From positions 3,100,001-3,164,000 of the forward strand of contig NZ_CP061947.1 of assembly GCF_014838715.1 (NCBI RefSeq): DNA of 64,000 bases. The letters run 5' to 3'. The stretch's first letter is position 1. Each line of letters opens with the position of its first letter. Shown piece after piece: positions 26,614 through 35,602 of this stretch. The stretch is from Algoriphagus sp. Y33 (GTDB lineage: Bacteria > Bacteroidota > Bacteroidia > Cytophagales > Cyclobacteriaceae). Position numbers and translations under genes: made by a program. Under the pieces are notes generated by a model that saw only the letters and a list, made by a program, of their open reading frames with translations, searched no databases and was not told where the DNA came from.

Positions 26614-26663
26614 GATAGCTTATATTTTAAAACGTTGAACTCAAGACAAATATCTGCAATCGT

Positions 26664-27116
26664 TTAGCTATCAACTTCTTCAAAATTGCTATTCTCAAGC
26701 CAGCCATGCCGGTAAGCATAGCAGCCCGGCACAAAGGCAAGCGGTTCTTTCTTGATTTTTTCTTTGGTTCTTATATGCTCAGCAGAAAATACGGATGGTG
26801 ATGCACCCACTGTCTTGGAAAAAAGGCCACTAAATGAGGAAAGACTGTCAAACCCCACGGAATAGCACACTTCTGTAACAGGCACCCCGGCTTTCAAAAG
26901 CTCTTTTGCCTTTTCAATCCTTACATATTTCAAATATTGATGGGGAGTTTTGCCGTAAGTGGACTTAAAGAGACGTATAAAATGGAATTTGGAAAAATAA
27001 GCCTCATCAGAAATGTTGTCCAAGTCTATTTTATCTGCGAAGTTTTTGTCAATAAAAAGCTTTGCCTGAACTATCCTTCTGTATAAATAAACCTTGGGGT
27101 ATTGATCTGTTGCCAT
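26664..27116 (-). CDS. AraC-family transcriptional regulator
   Basis: A 150-residue protein that is essentially a DNA-binding domain: LYRRIVQAKLFIDKNFADKIDLDNISDEAYFSKFHFIRLFKSTYGKTPHQYLKYVRIEKAKELL and the second helix-turn-helix VTEVCYSVGFDSLSSFSGLFSKTVGASPSVFS. It lacks the large N-terminal sensor domain of full AraC proteins, as is common for short regulators next to VOC genes. It is the first gene of the AraC-VOC-DUF1569 unit and may control it. The C-terminal CYAYRHGWLENSNFEEVDS is the family tail. Confidence 0.87.
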   Translation of the reverse strand: MATDQYPKVYLYRRIVQAKLFIDKNFADKIDLDNISDEAYFSKFHFIRLFKSTYGKTPHQYLKYVRIEKAKELLKAGVPVTEVCYSVGFDSLSSFSGLFSKTVGASPSVFSAEHIRTKEKIKKEPLAFVPGCYAYRHGWLENSNFEEVDS

Positions 27117-27359
27117 TTTGTTGTCGTTGACTTTAGAAAGCTCATATCCGAAATTTCATTATCGCTGATATCACGTTTTTATCAATAGAAAGGTTAAATA
27201 AATCGGGTTTGACGTATCGATATGCGAAAGTATGTTTACCAATTTACGGAAAGGATCCCTAACATAAAACCGATGCTGCGCTTTCTGTAATGACATTACT
27301 AACGATTCGTTTTATCTGCATTTTGTCAGCTGGTTTAGAGTACTCATTCAAGGAAATTT

Positions 27360-27665
27360 TCAAGTTGGCAGTTTGCCTGAATTCTTAAACCCTAATTGTT
27401 GTGTTTTCGCACTTATTTCACTAGGTGATTTGTTCGCACTTATTTCACTAGGTGATTTGTCGGTGTTTTTCCAAAATATTTTTTTAAACGTAGCTATAAA
27501 TGAACTGACATTTTCGTGTCCTAATTCAAATGAAATTTCTTTAACACTTTTCTTTTCCCCTAATTGTTTAACCGCTTCCATTAATTTCAAGCGCATTTTC
27601 CAAACCCCAAACCCCATAGGAAGTTCTTTGTGAAATAACCTTGAAAGCGTTCCGGAACTTACGCA
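27360..27665 (-). pseudogene. C-terminal fragment of an AraC-family regulator
   Basis: The minus-strand frame reads VSSGTLSRLFHKELPMGFGVWKMRLKLMEAVKQLGEKKSVKEISFELGHENVSSFIATFKKIF in separate blocks that match the end of an AraC DNA-binding domain of the cupin-sensor type; upstream of it there is an in-frame TGA, so the sensor and first helices are lost. The C-terminal KSPSEISAN unit is duplicated by a 27-bp tandem repeat. It is 244 bp from the intact AraC gene but from another subfamily. Confidence 0.75.
27407..27460 (-). repeat. 27-bp perfect tandem duplication in the AraC remnant
   Basis: Identical 27-bp units at 27407-27433 and 27434-27460, in frame, repeating SPSEISANK in the remnant. 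Decay products of this sort commonly form by slippage. Confidence 0.9.
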
Positions 27666-28009
27666 TCACCTATTTGAATTTAGATTTTTATTCTATGGGA
27701 ATTAGACTCAAAGAACAACTTGAAGCTTCGTTTCCAAGCGATTCAGAAACTTTAAAAACATGATTATTGCTGACGTTGGTGTAAATGACTTAGGGATAAA
27801 TGTCACAAAGGCAAACGATGGGTATAATTTACATTATCCAATCCATATTTTCCCGGCAAATAACTGATGTGTTCTTAATGCCCTTTTTAATCGAAGGGCA
27901 TTTTTCAGTGCGGAAAGACACCAAATTAATATCCAAAACTCACTGATCCTTCTAAACTATCAAACTTTCCTGAACCTCCTATCACTCCAAGAAGCAAATA
28001 AACCCACAT
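27666..28009. other. Gene-poor stretch with small coding remnants and one terminator
   Basis: On the plus strand MGIRLKEQLEASFPSDSETLKT (27694 on) and a second short frame, MIIADVGVNDLGINVTKAND (27760-27867), read as consecutive pieces of a disrupted gene I do not recognise. No convincing full gene is present. Confidence 0.35.
27877..27906 (+). terminator. Intrinsic terminator
   Basis: AATGCCCTT and AAGGGCATT form a 9-bp stem with a loop of about 7-8 nt followed by TTTTT. It lies just after the small coding remnant at 27760-27867, as though a functional gene once ended here. Confidence 0.75.
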
Positions 28010-28148
28010 TATCCGACAACAAACGTTTACTATCGAATACAAACGACTAGCTACCGACTAAGTGCAGACCGGCCCTGCAACTTTGGATCATAAGTTTTTC
28101 CTCCGGCGAAAACGACAAACAAATTTTCAAACCAAAACAACAAACATC
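28010..28148 (+). promoter_or_regulatory. Leader/promoter of ssb copy 1 (duplicated segment)
   Basis: These 139 bp align without gaps with 30159-30297 upstream of ssb copy 2. Conserved blocks include CCGACAACAAACG, TCGAATACAAACGACTA, CTGCAACTTTGGATCATAAG and AACCAAAACAACAAACATC just before the ATG. CAACTTTG is one base from a Bacteroidota TAnnTTTG -7 box, so the transcription start is probably around 28090; this is inferred. Confidence 0.55.
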
Positions 28149-28520
28149 ATGAATGCGCTAAGAAACAAAGTACAGCTAATCGGTCACCTGGGAGCGAAAG
28201 TAGCATTGAAAACTCTGGAAAGTGGTAAAGTCTTAGGACACGCAAGCATCGCGACTAATGAATCTTACAGAAATCAAAAAGGTGAGCGTATCAAAGAAAC
28301 TACCTGGCACAGACTAGTGATCTGGGGCAAGAATGCAGAGCTACTCGAAAAGTATACCGACAAGGGATCTGAAATCGCCGTAGAAGGAAAAATCTCCAAC
28401 CGGGACTACAGCGATAAGGATGGGGTCAGACGCTACATCACCGAGGTGGTGGTAAATGATTTCCTATTCTTGGGTGAGAAGACCGCAAAAGTAAGTGAAG
28501 AAGCTGACATGCCTTTTTAA
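28149..28520 (+). CDS. ssb: Single-stranded DNA-binding protein, copy 1
   Basis: A 123-residue SSB. The start ATG at 28149 (MNALRNKVQLIGHLGAKV) is chosen over a longer upstream frame because it aligns exactly with copy 2 and with family N-termini. The OB-fold is complete (KETTWHRLVIWGKNAELLEKYTDKGSEIAVEGKI has the conserved core in pieces) and the C-terminal EEADMPF tip would bind partner proteins. At about 123 residues it lacks the long linker of E. coli SSB. It differs from copy 2 at 13 of 123 residues. Confidence 0.9.
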   Translation: MNALRNKVQLIGHLGAKVALKTLESGKVLGHASIATNESYRNQKGERIKETTWHRLVIWGKNAELLEKYTDKGSEIAVEGKISNRDYSDKDGVRRYITEVVVNDFLFLGEKTAKVSEEADMPF

Positions 28521-28539
28521 TACAACTGACTTCCTTAAG

Positions 28540-28573
28540 AAAAGGCTGGAATTCACAAAGCTCCGGCTTTTTC
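28540..28573 (+). terminator. Rho-independent terminator after ssb copy 1
   Basis: AAAAGGCTGGA pairs along its full length with TCCGGCTTTTT (two G-U pairs), loop of 11 nt, then TCTAT. Located 20 bp after the stop codon. Confidence 0.7.
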
Positions 28574-28692
28574 TATATTCTAAACTTTTGAAACATACTT
28601 CAATCTCCCTGAATTCCTTCATGGAAGTATCATCAGAATCTACAAAACCAAGCTTTGTCAAAACCGATTTGAAATTATCTTTTAGTTATTAT

Positions 28693-29302
28693 CTAAATTC
28701 TTGTTATTACCTCATCTTTCAGCCATTCAAAGGCTTCTTGTTGATTATATTCTATTTCCGACCGTAATAAAGCTTCCATATCTCCTATAAAGTTCGGATC
28801 ATTTTCTTTTGCTTCTATGTTTTGTAAAAACTCCTTTTGACTCGGCTTTTTTTTCTCCGTCGCAAATGCAATGTACTGCCGAAAACACTCAAGAATTTCA
28901 TCAATGTTAATGTCTCTATTGCGTCTGCCATAATCCAAATCAAACAAGTCTCGCCCTTTACTTCTTTGGTACAAGGCCCGAAGTTTCGTCCCTAGCAACT
29001 CATTTATGCTGTAAGTGCGTATTTTACAGTTCCCTTCAAACCATTCACTTTGCATAGTATAAGGGAAGTCTATCCAATCCAATACATTGAAATGTTCCCG
29101 ACAATTGATCTCAAGTTTTAATCGCATCCGAATTTCTTCATACTCAGAAGTAAACCGGTATAATGCTTTGATGCCATGGCCTCTATTTTGCGCTGTTCTG
29201 TCTTACTAAAGCCCGGCTAATTACTAAATCCTGCTCTACTTGATAGAACTGTTTCCATGGTGCAGATTCCTGCCATTGTGCTATGTATGGTTTTGGAATC
29301 AC
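28693..29302 (-). pseudogene. AbiEii-type nucleotidyltransferase toxin, internally deleted
   Basis: The N-terminus is recognisable from GTG at 29300-29302: VIPKPYIAQWQESAPWKQFY, then QVEQDLVISRALV, the standard AbiEii start. A stop and frame change follow, and the sequence rejoins at YRFTSEYEEIRMRLKLEINC, EHFNVLDWIDFPYTMQSEWF and the helical C-terminus to 28693. Missing between the two is the nucleotidyltransferase core, including the G-G-[ST] and D-x-D motifs needed for toxin activity. The GTG overlaps the antitoxin stop by 4 bp, preserving the classic abiEi-abiEii overlap. Confidence 0.8.
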
Positions 29303-30087
29303 AAATCACTTTCCAGTTTAATATTCACATCTACTTTCCATCTATTGTCGACTGATCCCGGCTTTTGTTTCCCTTTTGGAGAAAGTAGTACAGGAAAAAA
29401 ATTACCTGAAATTAAATAGTCAAATAGAGGGTCTAATTCTATCCCCAATTGCAATTCTTCCATAATAAATCCAAACCTCTGTAACGTACTTCTATGTGGG
29501 TACCAAGACAATAGATCTTTAAGGTCATTATCGGTTATCTCTTCAGACAATTCTTCCAATATGGACAGCATTCTGTTAAGCCCTCCTAATTTAGTTTGGT
29601 GATGTATTAAATCTACTGCCGTCAGTGCAGGGCTGGATATTTTAAAAATTCCAGCATCTGACTTTCTTTCTACAATATTCTTAGTAGGCCATTTTGAAGA
29701 GGTCATGAATTTGATATCAAGCTTAACTTTCTTAATATCGTTTAGTTTGGGACGCTCTGTTATAACGTATTCCCTTTGACTCTGCTGATGGCTAGCTCCG
29801 TGAAATTTGGCTGCAGAGTAAAAAGCCAGATAATAGTTACGATTCAAACTTTTAAACAGTTTATCAATGTAAAGCTGGATAGGTAAATGCCCTTGTTTTG
29901 AATACCTTGGAGGTATTATCAGATGAAATCCTTTTCTAAGGCTTACTATTTCTTTCTTTTCAACTTGTCGGGCAAGTTCAAACTTCAGTGAAGCCCGTAC
30001 AGAATTTGTGTTACCAATGACTTCTTCCAGTGAGAATGAATAATTCTCTATCGATAGTAGATGCTTGATATAGTCCTTCACTCTCAT
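29299..30087 (-). CDS. AbiEi-family antitoxin of a type IV toxin-antitoxin system
   Basis: A 262-residue protein with an N-terminal winged-helix part (SLEEVIGNTNSVRASLKFELARQVEKKEIVSLRKGFHLIIPPRY) and the AbiEi C-terminal region (LYIDKLFKSLNRNYYLAFYSAAKFHGAS, then SDAGIFKISSPALTAVDLIHHQTKLGGLNRMLSILEEL). AbiEi proteins bind their own promoter and block the nucleotidyltransferase toxin; the pair gives phage resistance. Here the toxin reading frame downstream has lost its catalytic core, so only the regulator is intact. Confidence 0.87.
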   Translation of the reverse strand: MRVKDYIKHLLSIENYSFSLEEVIGNTNSVRASLKFELARQVEKKEIVSLRKGFHLIIPPRYSKQGHLPIQLYIDKLFKSLNRNYYLAFYSAAKFHGASHQQSQREYVITERPKLNDIKKVKLDIKFMTSSKWPTKNIVERKSDAGIFKISSPALTAVDLIHHQTKLGGLNRMLSILEELSEEITDNDLKDLLSWYPHRSTLQRFGFIMEELQLGIELDPLFDYLISGNFFPVLLSPKGKQKPGSVDNRWKVDVNIKLESDL

Positions 30088-30158
30088 TTTAGTAACTTTT
30101 CTCTAAAAGCAGCAAAAAAAACTACTTATATAGAATTAATACTATAAATACCACTCCT

Positions 30159-30297
30159 TATCCGACAACAAACGCTTACTGTCGAATACAAACGACTAAC
30201 TACCGACTTGGCACAGACCGATCCTGCAACTTTGGATCATAAGTTCTTCCTCTTGCGAAAATGACAAACAAATTTACTAACCAAAACAACAAACATC
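30159..30297 (+). promoter_or_regulatory. Leader/promoter of ssb copy 2 (duplicated segment)
   Basis: Gap-free counterpart of 28010-28148. Conserved strings include the CTGCAACTTTGGATCATAAG block and AACCAAAACAACAAACATC before the ATG. Because both copies keep these signals, both ssb genes are probably expressed. Confidence 0.55.
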
Positions 30298-30669
30298 ATG
30301 AATGCGCTAAGAAACAAAGTACAGCTAATCGGTCATCTGGGAGCCAAAGTAGAATTGAAAACCCTGGAAAGCGGTAAGGTCTTAGGACACGTGAGCCTCG
30401 CAACTAACGAATCCTATAAAAATCAGAAAGGTGAAAAAGTCACTGAAACTACCTGGCACAGACTGGTCATCTGGGGCAAGAATGCAGAGCTACTCGAAAA
30501 GTATACCGACAAGGGATCTGAAATCGCCGTAGAAGGAAAAATTTCCAACCGGGACTACAGCGATAAGGATGGCGTAAAGCGATACGTTACTGAGATCGTG
30601 GTAAATGACTTCCTATTCTTGGGCGAAAAAACCGCTAAAATGAAGGAAGAAGCTGATCTTCCTTTCTAA
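30298..30669 (+). CDS. ssb: Single-stranded DNA-binding protein, copy 2
   Basis: A 123-residue SSB, same length as copy 1 with no gaps. The full duplicated unit is 511 bp including the leader (30159-30669 versus 28010-28520). Changes are mostly conservative (R41K, R47K, I48V, R94K, I97V, V100I) plus A19E, K49T and S116K. The C-terminal tip is EEADLPF. Which copy is the main replicative SSB cannot be decided here. Confidence 0.9.
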   Translation: MNALRNKVQLIGHLGAKVELKTLESGKVLGHVSLATNESYKNQKGEKVTETTWHRLVIWGKNAELLEKYTDKGSEIAVEGKISNRDYSDKDGVKRYVTEIVVNDFLFLGEKTAKMKEEADLPF

Positions 30670-30886
30670 GGAAATCAAAGGGTAAAAGAAAATGGCTGGG
30701 GGTTCAGATGGACTTCCGGCCTTTCTCTTACCTCCTTTCCTAAAGGAAAACATTTCGTCAATTAGACCTTCTCTATGATTTAGTAAATCAGATCCCCCTT
30801 CTTGAGAAGCAGGATAACAGAAAGCACACAAGCGCAGAATAAACTAACCTACGTTCTCTCCTGAAATCTCCGCGGTTTCAGTGGTT

Positions 30887-30918
30887 AAAAAAATGAGGCC
30901 CTTTCAAGCCCCATTTCA
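30887..30918 (-). terminator. Intrinsic terminator after the M1 aminopeptidase
   Basis: On the minus strand AAATGGGGC pairs with GCCTCATTT (one mismatch) around a 7-8-nt loop and is followed by seven T. Located just past the gene's stop codon. Confidence 0.7.
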
Positions 30919-30926
30919 TGATCAAT

Positions 30927-32912
30927 TTATCTTGGCCATACATTGTCAGCCGCATCCTTGTCAGGAAAACGTCGATGTGGATCCAAGGTAATCTTGGTGA
31001 TTTTTCTATCCCCGAAATCCAAAACCGCATCAAACGTACGGCTCCCGTCAAACCAAACCGTCACCGGCCAGGTCACCTCCACCGTAGTAGCATTTAGCAT
31101 TTTGGCATTCGGCATGTTTCCGATCTCAGCACCCTCTGTTTCAAACTCCACTTGTAACACAACCGGAGAAGGCATTTGTCCAGCCTGATGTACTGTGACT
31201 GTTGTTTTGTCATTTGATGTACTTACCTTCTGAATAGAACCCTCCACAGATTCTGTGGTAAACAACCAGTAATACCAGAACCACTCCAAGTTTTGCCCCA
31301 ATTCATTATTCATAAAGAACATGTAATCCCAAGGTGAGGGGTGTTTGAAAGCCCAAGCATCCGTATATTTTTTCATGGCATTGATCACTGCTTCATCCCC
31401 TACTATTCCTCCTAGCATGGAAAGCATCAGGGGTGTTTTGGCATACGTCTGAAATCCATACATCATGCCCGCATCGTTGGCACTCCACATCATCGGGGCT
31501 TCATCTTCCAATCCACTGATTCGCCCATAGCTTTGCCCAAGACCGTCCAGATCATAAGCTACTCCCCTGCTATCTGCGGCAGAAAGAATATTCATGTATT
31601 GGTTAAACCCTTCATCCATCCAGCCATAACGCGTTTCATTGGTTCCTACCATCATGGGCCACCACTGGTGGGCAGTTTCATGATCTGCCGCACCTTGGTT
31701 GGAATTGATTACCATAGGGTATTCCATACCGGCACTTGGGCCGTCCTGAAGGGTGAGCTGGGGAAAAGGATAGGGAGCCCAGAGTTTAGAGTAAAATTCC
31801 AACGCGTGTCTGGTATTTTCCACCGCTTTCTCGAAATACTTGGCCCGCTCAGGAATAAAAACCATGTAAATCGGCACAGGTCCTTTGCCCGGAATAGTGG
31901 CCCTGCTTGCTTTCCAGATAAATCTATCAGAAGTAGCCCATGCAAAATCGTTTACTTTATCCGCCACAAAACGCCAAGTAAGCTTATCTCCTGCCTTAGT
32001 CGCTTTACCCGGGCCTTTTTCATCCTCGCCCACCAGCGTCACTTCCGCATCAGAGTCAAGCACGGTAGAAAGTCTTTGGATGACTGTTGGAGTCAAAACC
32101 TCAGCTGGGTTTTGCAATACACCCGTACCGGTTACTATCCAGCCAGCAGGCACAGTAAGGGAAACATCGAAGCGTCCAAAGTTATTGAAGAATTCCGCCG
32201 GGCCTAAGTAAAGGCTCGTCTCCCATCCACGCAGATCATCATACTTCGCCAATCTTGGGAACCACTGTGTAGGCTGAAACAAAGTGCTGTCAAAACGCTG
32301 TGTCATTCTATGTCCCCTGCCATTGTCTCCACCCGGTAATTTGGTATGCCAGTCGATCTCCACTTCCGCAGTAGTACCCGCTTTGATCGGATTGACAAGT
32401 GAGATGGTCGCAACGGTACTTTGCAAACCTCTTACCCGTAATGCAGGCGGATCATTTTGGCCAGACGGTGCAGCCTTCAGATCTACCGATTCTCCGGCTA
32501 CTTTGATGGCGGTCACGACCATTCCTTCCGTATTTTCTGCAGGCACTGAAGTACCGCGAGGCACATCTCCTCTGAAAATATTATGATCTAGTCGAAGGAC
32601 AATAGCATCCAGATCATCCTTACTATTGTTATGTACAAGGATTTTCTCTGATCCTGTGATCGTCTGGGTGCTTGGATCCAAGCTTGCGTTGATGGTAAAG
32701 TCAGTTTCCAGCTGCCAATAATTTTCGCCCGGCTTACCTGAGAAGTTTCTAGCCCCCTCTTCAAACGCTTTGCGGATAGAATTCGTCATCGGTACATCCT
32801 GACGAATCACACGGGTATCCGTTTCTACGGAAGTTCGCAGGGACTTGGTGTTTTCTTGCTGCGCAAAAGCAGCTGATGTGCTAAGGAGCACTAAAAAGAG
32901 TATTTTTCTCAT
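30927..32912 (-). CDS. M1-family metalloaminopeptidase, secreted
   Basis: A 661-residue protein with signal MRKILFLVLLSTSAAFAQ. The M1 N-terminal beta-domain (TDFTINASLDPSTQTITGSEKILVHNNS) precedes the catalytic domain: GMEYP at 395-399 (exopeptidase GAMEN-like), HETAHQ at 411-416 with zinc ligands H411 and H415, and E434 in WMDEGFNQYM as third ligand. It cleaves amino-terminal residues from peptides in the periplasm or outside the cell. Not in an operon; a minus-strand terminator follows it. Confidence 0.92.
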   Translation of the reverse strand: MRKILFLVLLSTSAAFAQQENTKSLRTSVETDTRVIRQDVPMTNSIRKAFEEGARNFSGKPGENYWQLETDFTINASLDPSTQTITGSEKILVHNNSKDDLDAIVLRLDHNIFRGDVPRGTSVPAENTEGMVVTAIKVAGESVDLKAAPSGQNDPPALRVRGLQSTVATISLVNPIKAGTTAEVEIDWHTKLPGGDNGRGHRMTQRFDSTLFQPTQWFPRLAKYDDLRGWETSLYLGPAEFFNNFGRFDVSLTVPAGWIVTGTGVLQNPAEVLTPTVIQRLSTVLDSDAEVTLVGEDEKGPGKATKAGDKLTWRFVADKVNDFAWATSDRFIWKASRATIPGKGPVPIYMVFIPERAKYFEKAVENTRHALEFYSKLWAPYPFPQLTLQDGPSAGMEYPMVINSNQGAADHETAHQWWPMMVGTNETRYGWMDEGFNQYMNILSAADSRGVAYDLDGLGQSYGRISGLEDEAPMMWSANDAGMMYGFQTYAKTPLMLSMLGGIVGDEAVINAMKKYTDAWAFKHPSPWDYMFFMNNELGQNLEWFWYYWLFTTESVEGSIQKVSTSNDKTTVTVHQAGQMPSPVVLQVEFETEGAEIGNMPNAKMLNATTVEVTWPVTVWFDGSRTFDAVLDFGDRKITKITLDPHRRFPDKDAADNVWPR

Positions 32913-33338
32913 AAGTTGGATGGGGTTTTATTCAAGTGAAAGTTTAGCAAAAAAATCATCTATCCTGTCAAATAATGAGCGTAATGGGCTAATGGAATGG
33001 ATGTGTAGGTCATTTTAAATCTACAATTTACTTTTTATCTAATTTACTTATTTCTAATAACGCTAACCAAAACCCGGCTGGTTTGTCCTGTACTTTTTAC
33101 ACTTAACATAACACTGGCTAATAGCGCTATCATTTATTTGGTTGAGCCGCCAGTCTTCATGTACAATTCCCTTCATGTCATTATAGACAATAAAAAGCAC
33201 TTGCCGATTTCGGTTTGTTAGTCACAAACCGAGTTTTTTTTCAACAAGGTTTCGACTTTCATGCCTTCGGCAGACTGGCTGCTCAACCTGACAAAGGTCT
33301 GTCAACTGAAAACTGAGACTGATGACTGCCTACTAAAA
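32913..33338. other. Intergenic stretch with one plus-strand terminator-like hairpin
   Basis: About 425 bp between two minus-strand genes. TCGGTTTGT/ACAAACCGA (33210-33232) followed by GTTTTTTTT looks like a plus-strand terminator, yet no plus-strand gene lies before it. It could end a small RNA or be left from a lost gene. No coding region is supportable. Confidence 0.45.
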
Positions 33339-35525
33339 TCACTCCCTCTTCCCAGGCACATAGCGCTCTTCTGCCTTAGCCTCCACATCTTCCCGATAGA
33401 ACGCGACATCCTTAAACTTCCCATCGACATAATCCTGAACTTGATCATAGAAATGCGGAGAATCCGGATCTGCGCTTTGCCCACCTGCAAGTATTGATTT
33501 TGCTTTTAGCTTCTCCCCAAATTCCACCACTGCCACAAAACTATTTCCCCGGTAGCCATACAATCGCTTGGTTCCGGGGTAGGTTTTAGCTCCAAAAGCC
33601 GCCAAAGCCCCCCAAGTTCCTGAGGCCATTCCCACCGGCGTGTATTCCTTTGAATCATCGAATGGCATATGAATTTCTCCTGTCAGGCGCTGAAATCTAT
33701 TGATCTCAGACCATGGTGTATTCCAGGTACCAAAATCTGCATTCATTTCATCCAGCGTTTGACTGAAAGTTGCCAGCAGTTCCGTTGGCAAAGGATTTGG
33801 TGTTTTGCTATTTTCATCCACATCAAAAGCAAGGAAACTGTTAATGTTGCCATGATTCCGCATAAAATTCATCCCAAAAAAATGTGCCAGCGACATAGCC
33901 ACTGATTCTTTGGAAGTCCGATAATTCCACGATTCTAAGACTCTAATGGGCTCGGCAAATTGAGGATCAGCTACACCCCGCTTCTCATAGGCTTTCAGCA
34001 GCATAGGAATCAGTTTCTCAAAAGCCGGTAAATATGGATCATAAGCCAGTTTTATCAAGCTATCCAATGTCAGTCCAGACGCCTCATTTAGCACCTTCAC
34101 CGCATGAATCCCCCGATAATTCTCCTGATCAGGAGCCATGTAAAACGGATAATTTTCCCGCTTCGGGCTAAACTCACCAGCAGCAGTAAATGGCGTAGAA
34201 TTACAGTTCTGAATCCAACCTGTACCGGGATTTAATATCAGTATACTTTCGTCCACGGTATGCAGTCCCTGCCAATCGGATTTGGGATCTGAACCATCTA
34301 CCGGATTGGAGAAGTCAAATCCTTCGTTTCTCTTTGGAATAAAATTACCGTGGAAGTAAGCGATGTTCCCTTCCGCATCAGCAAAAACCGTATTGTTGGA
34401 AGAGTTTGTACGGATAGCCATCATTTTCTTAAACTCAGCATGATTGCTCAGTTTTGTTCGTGTAAAACTCTGGATAAGGGCATTTACCGGATCCCAATTG
34501 ATTTTTGTTGCCACCCACTTATCTCCGATTTTATGTGTGATCGGACCATGATGGGTTCTGTAGAAAGTAAATGGTTTTTCCTTGAGTTCGTTTCCCAACT
34601 TGTATTTCAATAAAACCTGAAACTCTTCTACTGCCCGGCTTTCGTCGCCGTATTGATATTCATATTTCCCATCTTTCTCAGCTACTTCTTCTACAAACTC
34701 ATCTATAAAATCCACCTGGGTAGAAGTATGCATCCATCCGGTTTTTTCATTAAATCCCTGATAGACAAAAAACTGCCCCCAGGTCACTGCACCGTAAGCA
34801 TTCAGGCCTTCTTCGCTCACCACATGGACTTCAGGTCTGAAATAGAATGACGTATGTGGATTAATAAGCAACATGGCATTGCCTGAGGCAGTCATCCTAC
34901 CGTTTAACGCAATTCCATTTGACCCTTTCGGCTCATCCAAAAGAGACGGAGGAGTAAACTCATCTTCATAAAACGCCATTACATCAGATTCCTTTTCTGC
35001 ATAGAAAGCCTGAATCTTTTGGGTGGGTATCTGTTCTATATCACCTCCAATCGAACCCTCACTGAAAAACATCGGCATCCAAGGCTCATAATGTGTTATC
35101 ACCTGAGGTTTTACTTCAGGATGCGTCGCCAGATAGTAGTTTACCCCGTCGGCAAAAGCAATACAAAGTTCCTTTAGCCAATCAGGAGCTGACTCATAAG
35201 CAGCTTTTGCCTCACCTTCAGTCATGTAAAGATTAGCTCTAAGATCACTGTAAATAGCCTCATGCCCATCCAACTCGGCCAGTCTTCCCGTAGCCCAGAT
35301 GTAATTACGCTCCACTCTTCTAAAATCATCCTCACACTGGGCATACAGCAATCCAAAAACTGCATCCGCATCGCTTTTACCATATATATGAGGGACTCCA
35401 AAATCATCGCGGATAATTTCCACCCGACTTGCGGTATCCTCCCAGCGTTCGGGCTCAGTAAGTTCCTTGGGTTCGCATGACCAGATTAAAACCGGCAGAA
35501 CAAAAAGTAACAGTCTAAATTTCAT
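33339..35525 (-). CDS. Penicillin-acylase-family Ntn hydrolase, lipoprotein
   Basis: A 728-residue precursor with a lipobox (LIWSCEP, cysteine at 17). VEIIRDDFGVPHIYGKSDADAVFGLLYAQCEDDFRRVE is the N-terminal alpha-subunit signature. S202 in PKGSNGIALNG would be the new N-terminal nucleophile after self-cleavage, which splits the chain into alpha and beta subunits as in acylases of this family. TGWMHTSTQVDFIDEF and IQNCNSTPFTAAGEF are conserved beta-subunit blocks. The natural substrate (an N-acyl compound such as a beta-lactam or homoserine lactone) is not determinable. Confidence 0.9.
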   Translation of the reverse strand: MKFRLLLFVLPVLIWSCEPKELTEPERWEDTASRVEIIRDDFGVPHIYGKSDADAVFGLLYAQCEDDFRRVERNYIWATGRLAELDGHEAIYSDLRANLYMTEGEAKAAYESAPDWLKELCIAFADGVNYYLATHPEVKPQVITHYEPWMPMFFSEGSIGGDIEQIPTQKIQAFYAEKESDVMAFYEDEFTPPSLLDEPKGSNGIALNGRMTASGNAMLLINPHTSFYFRPEVHVVSEEGLNAYGAVTWGQFFVYQGFNEKTGWMHTSTQVDFIDEFVEEVAEKDGKYEYQYGDESRAVEEFQVLLKYKLGNELKEKPFTFYRTHHGPITHKIGDKWVATKINWDPVNALIQSFTRTKLSNHAEFKKMMAIRTNSSNNTVFADAEGNIAYFHGNFIPKRNEGFDFSNPVDGSDPKSDWQGLHTVDESILILNPGTGWIQNCNSTPFTAAGEFSPKRENYPFYMAPDQENYRGIHAVKVLNEASGLTLDSLIKLAYDPYLPAFEKLIPMLLKAYEKRGVADPQFAEPIRVLESWNYRTSKESVAMSLAHFFGMNFMRNHGNINSFLAFDVDENSKTPNPLPTELLATFSQTLDEMNADFGTWNTPWSEINRFQRLTGEIHMPFDDSKEYTPVGMASGTWGALAAFGAKTYPGTKRLYGYRGNSFVAVVEFGEKLKAKSILAGGQSADPDSPHFYDQVQDYVDGKFKDVAFYREDVEAKAEERYVPGKRE

Positions 35526-35602
35526 ATTTGGGTATTTTTAAAGGCAAAGTAAAATATACTCTCCCAAAATAGCCTATTTGCGGAGTTTAGGCAATTGGAA
35601 TT

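Noticed and set aside
31533..32207. Plus-strand open frame of about 220 codons over the M1 aminopeptidase
   Set aside because: Antisense shadow; the minus-strand gene has intact zinc motifs.
33261..33497. Plus-strand frame of 78 codons near the acylase 3' end
   Set aside because: Mostly antisense to the acylase gene; the rest is intergenic.
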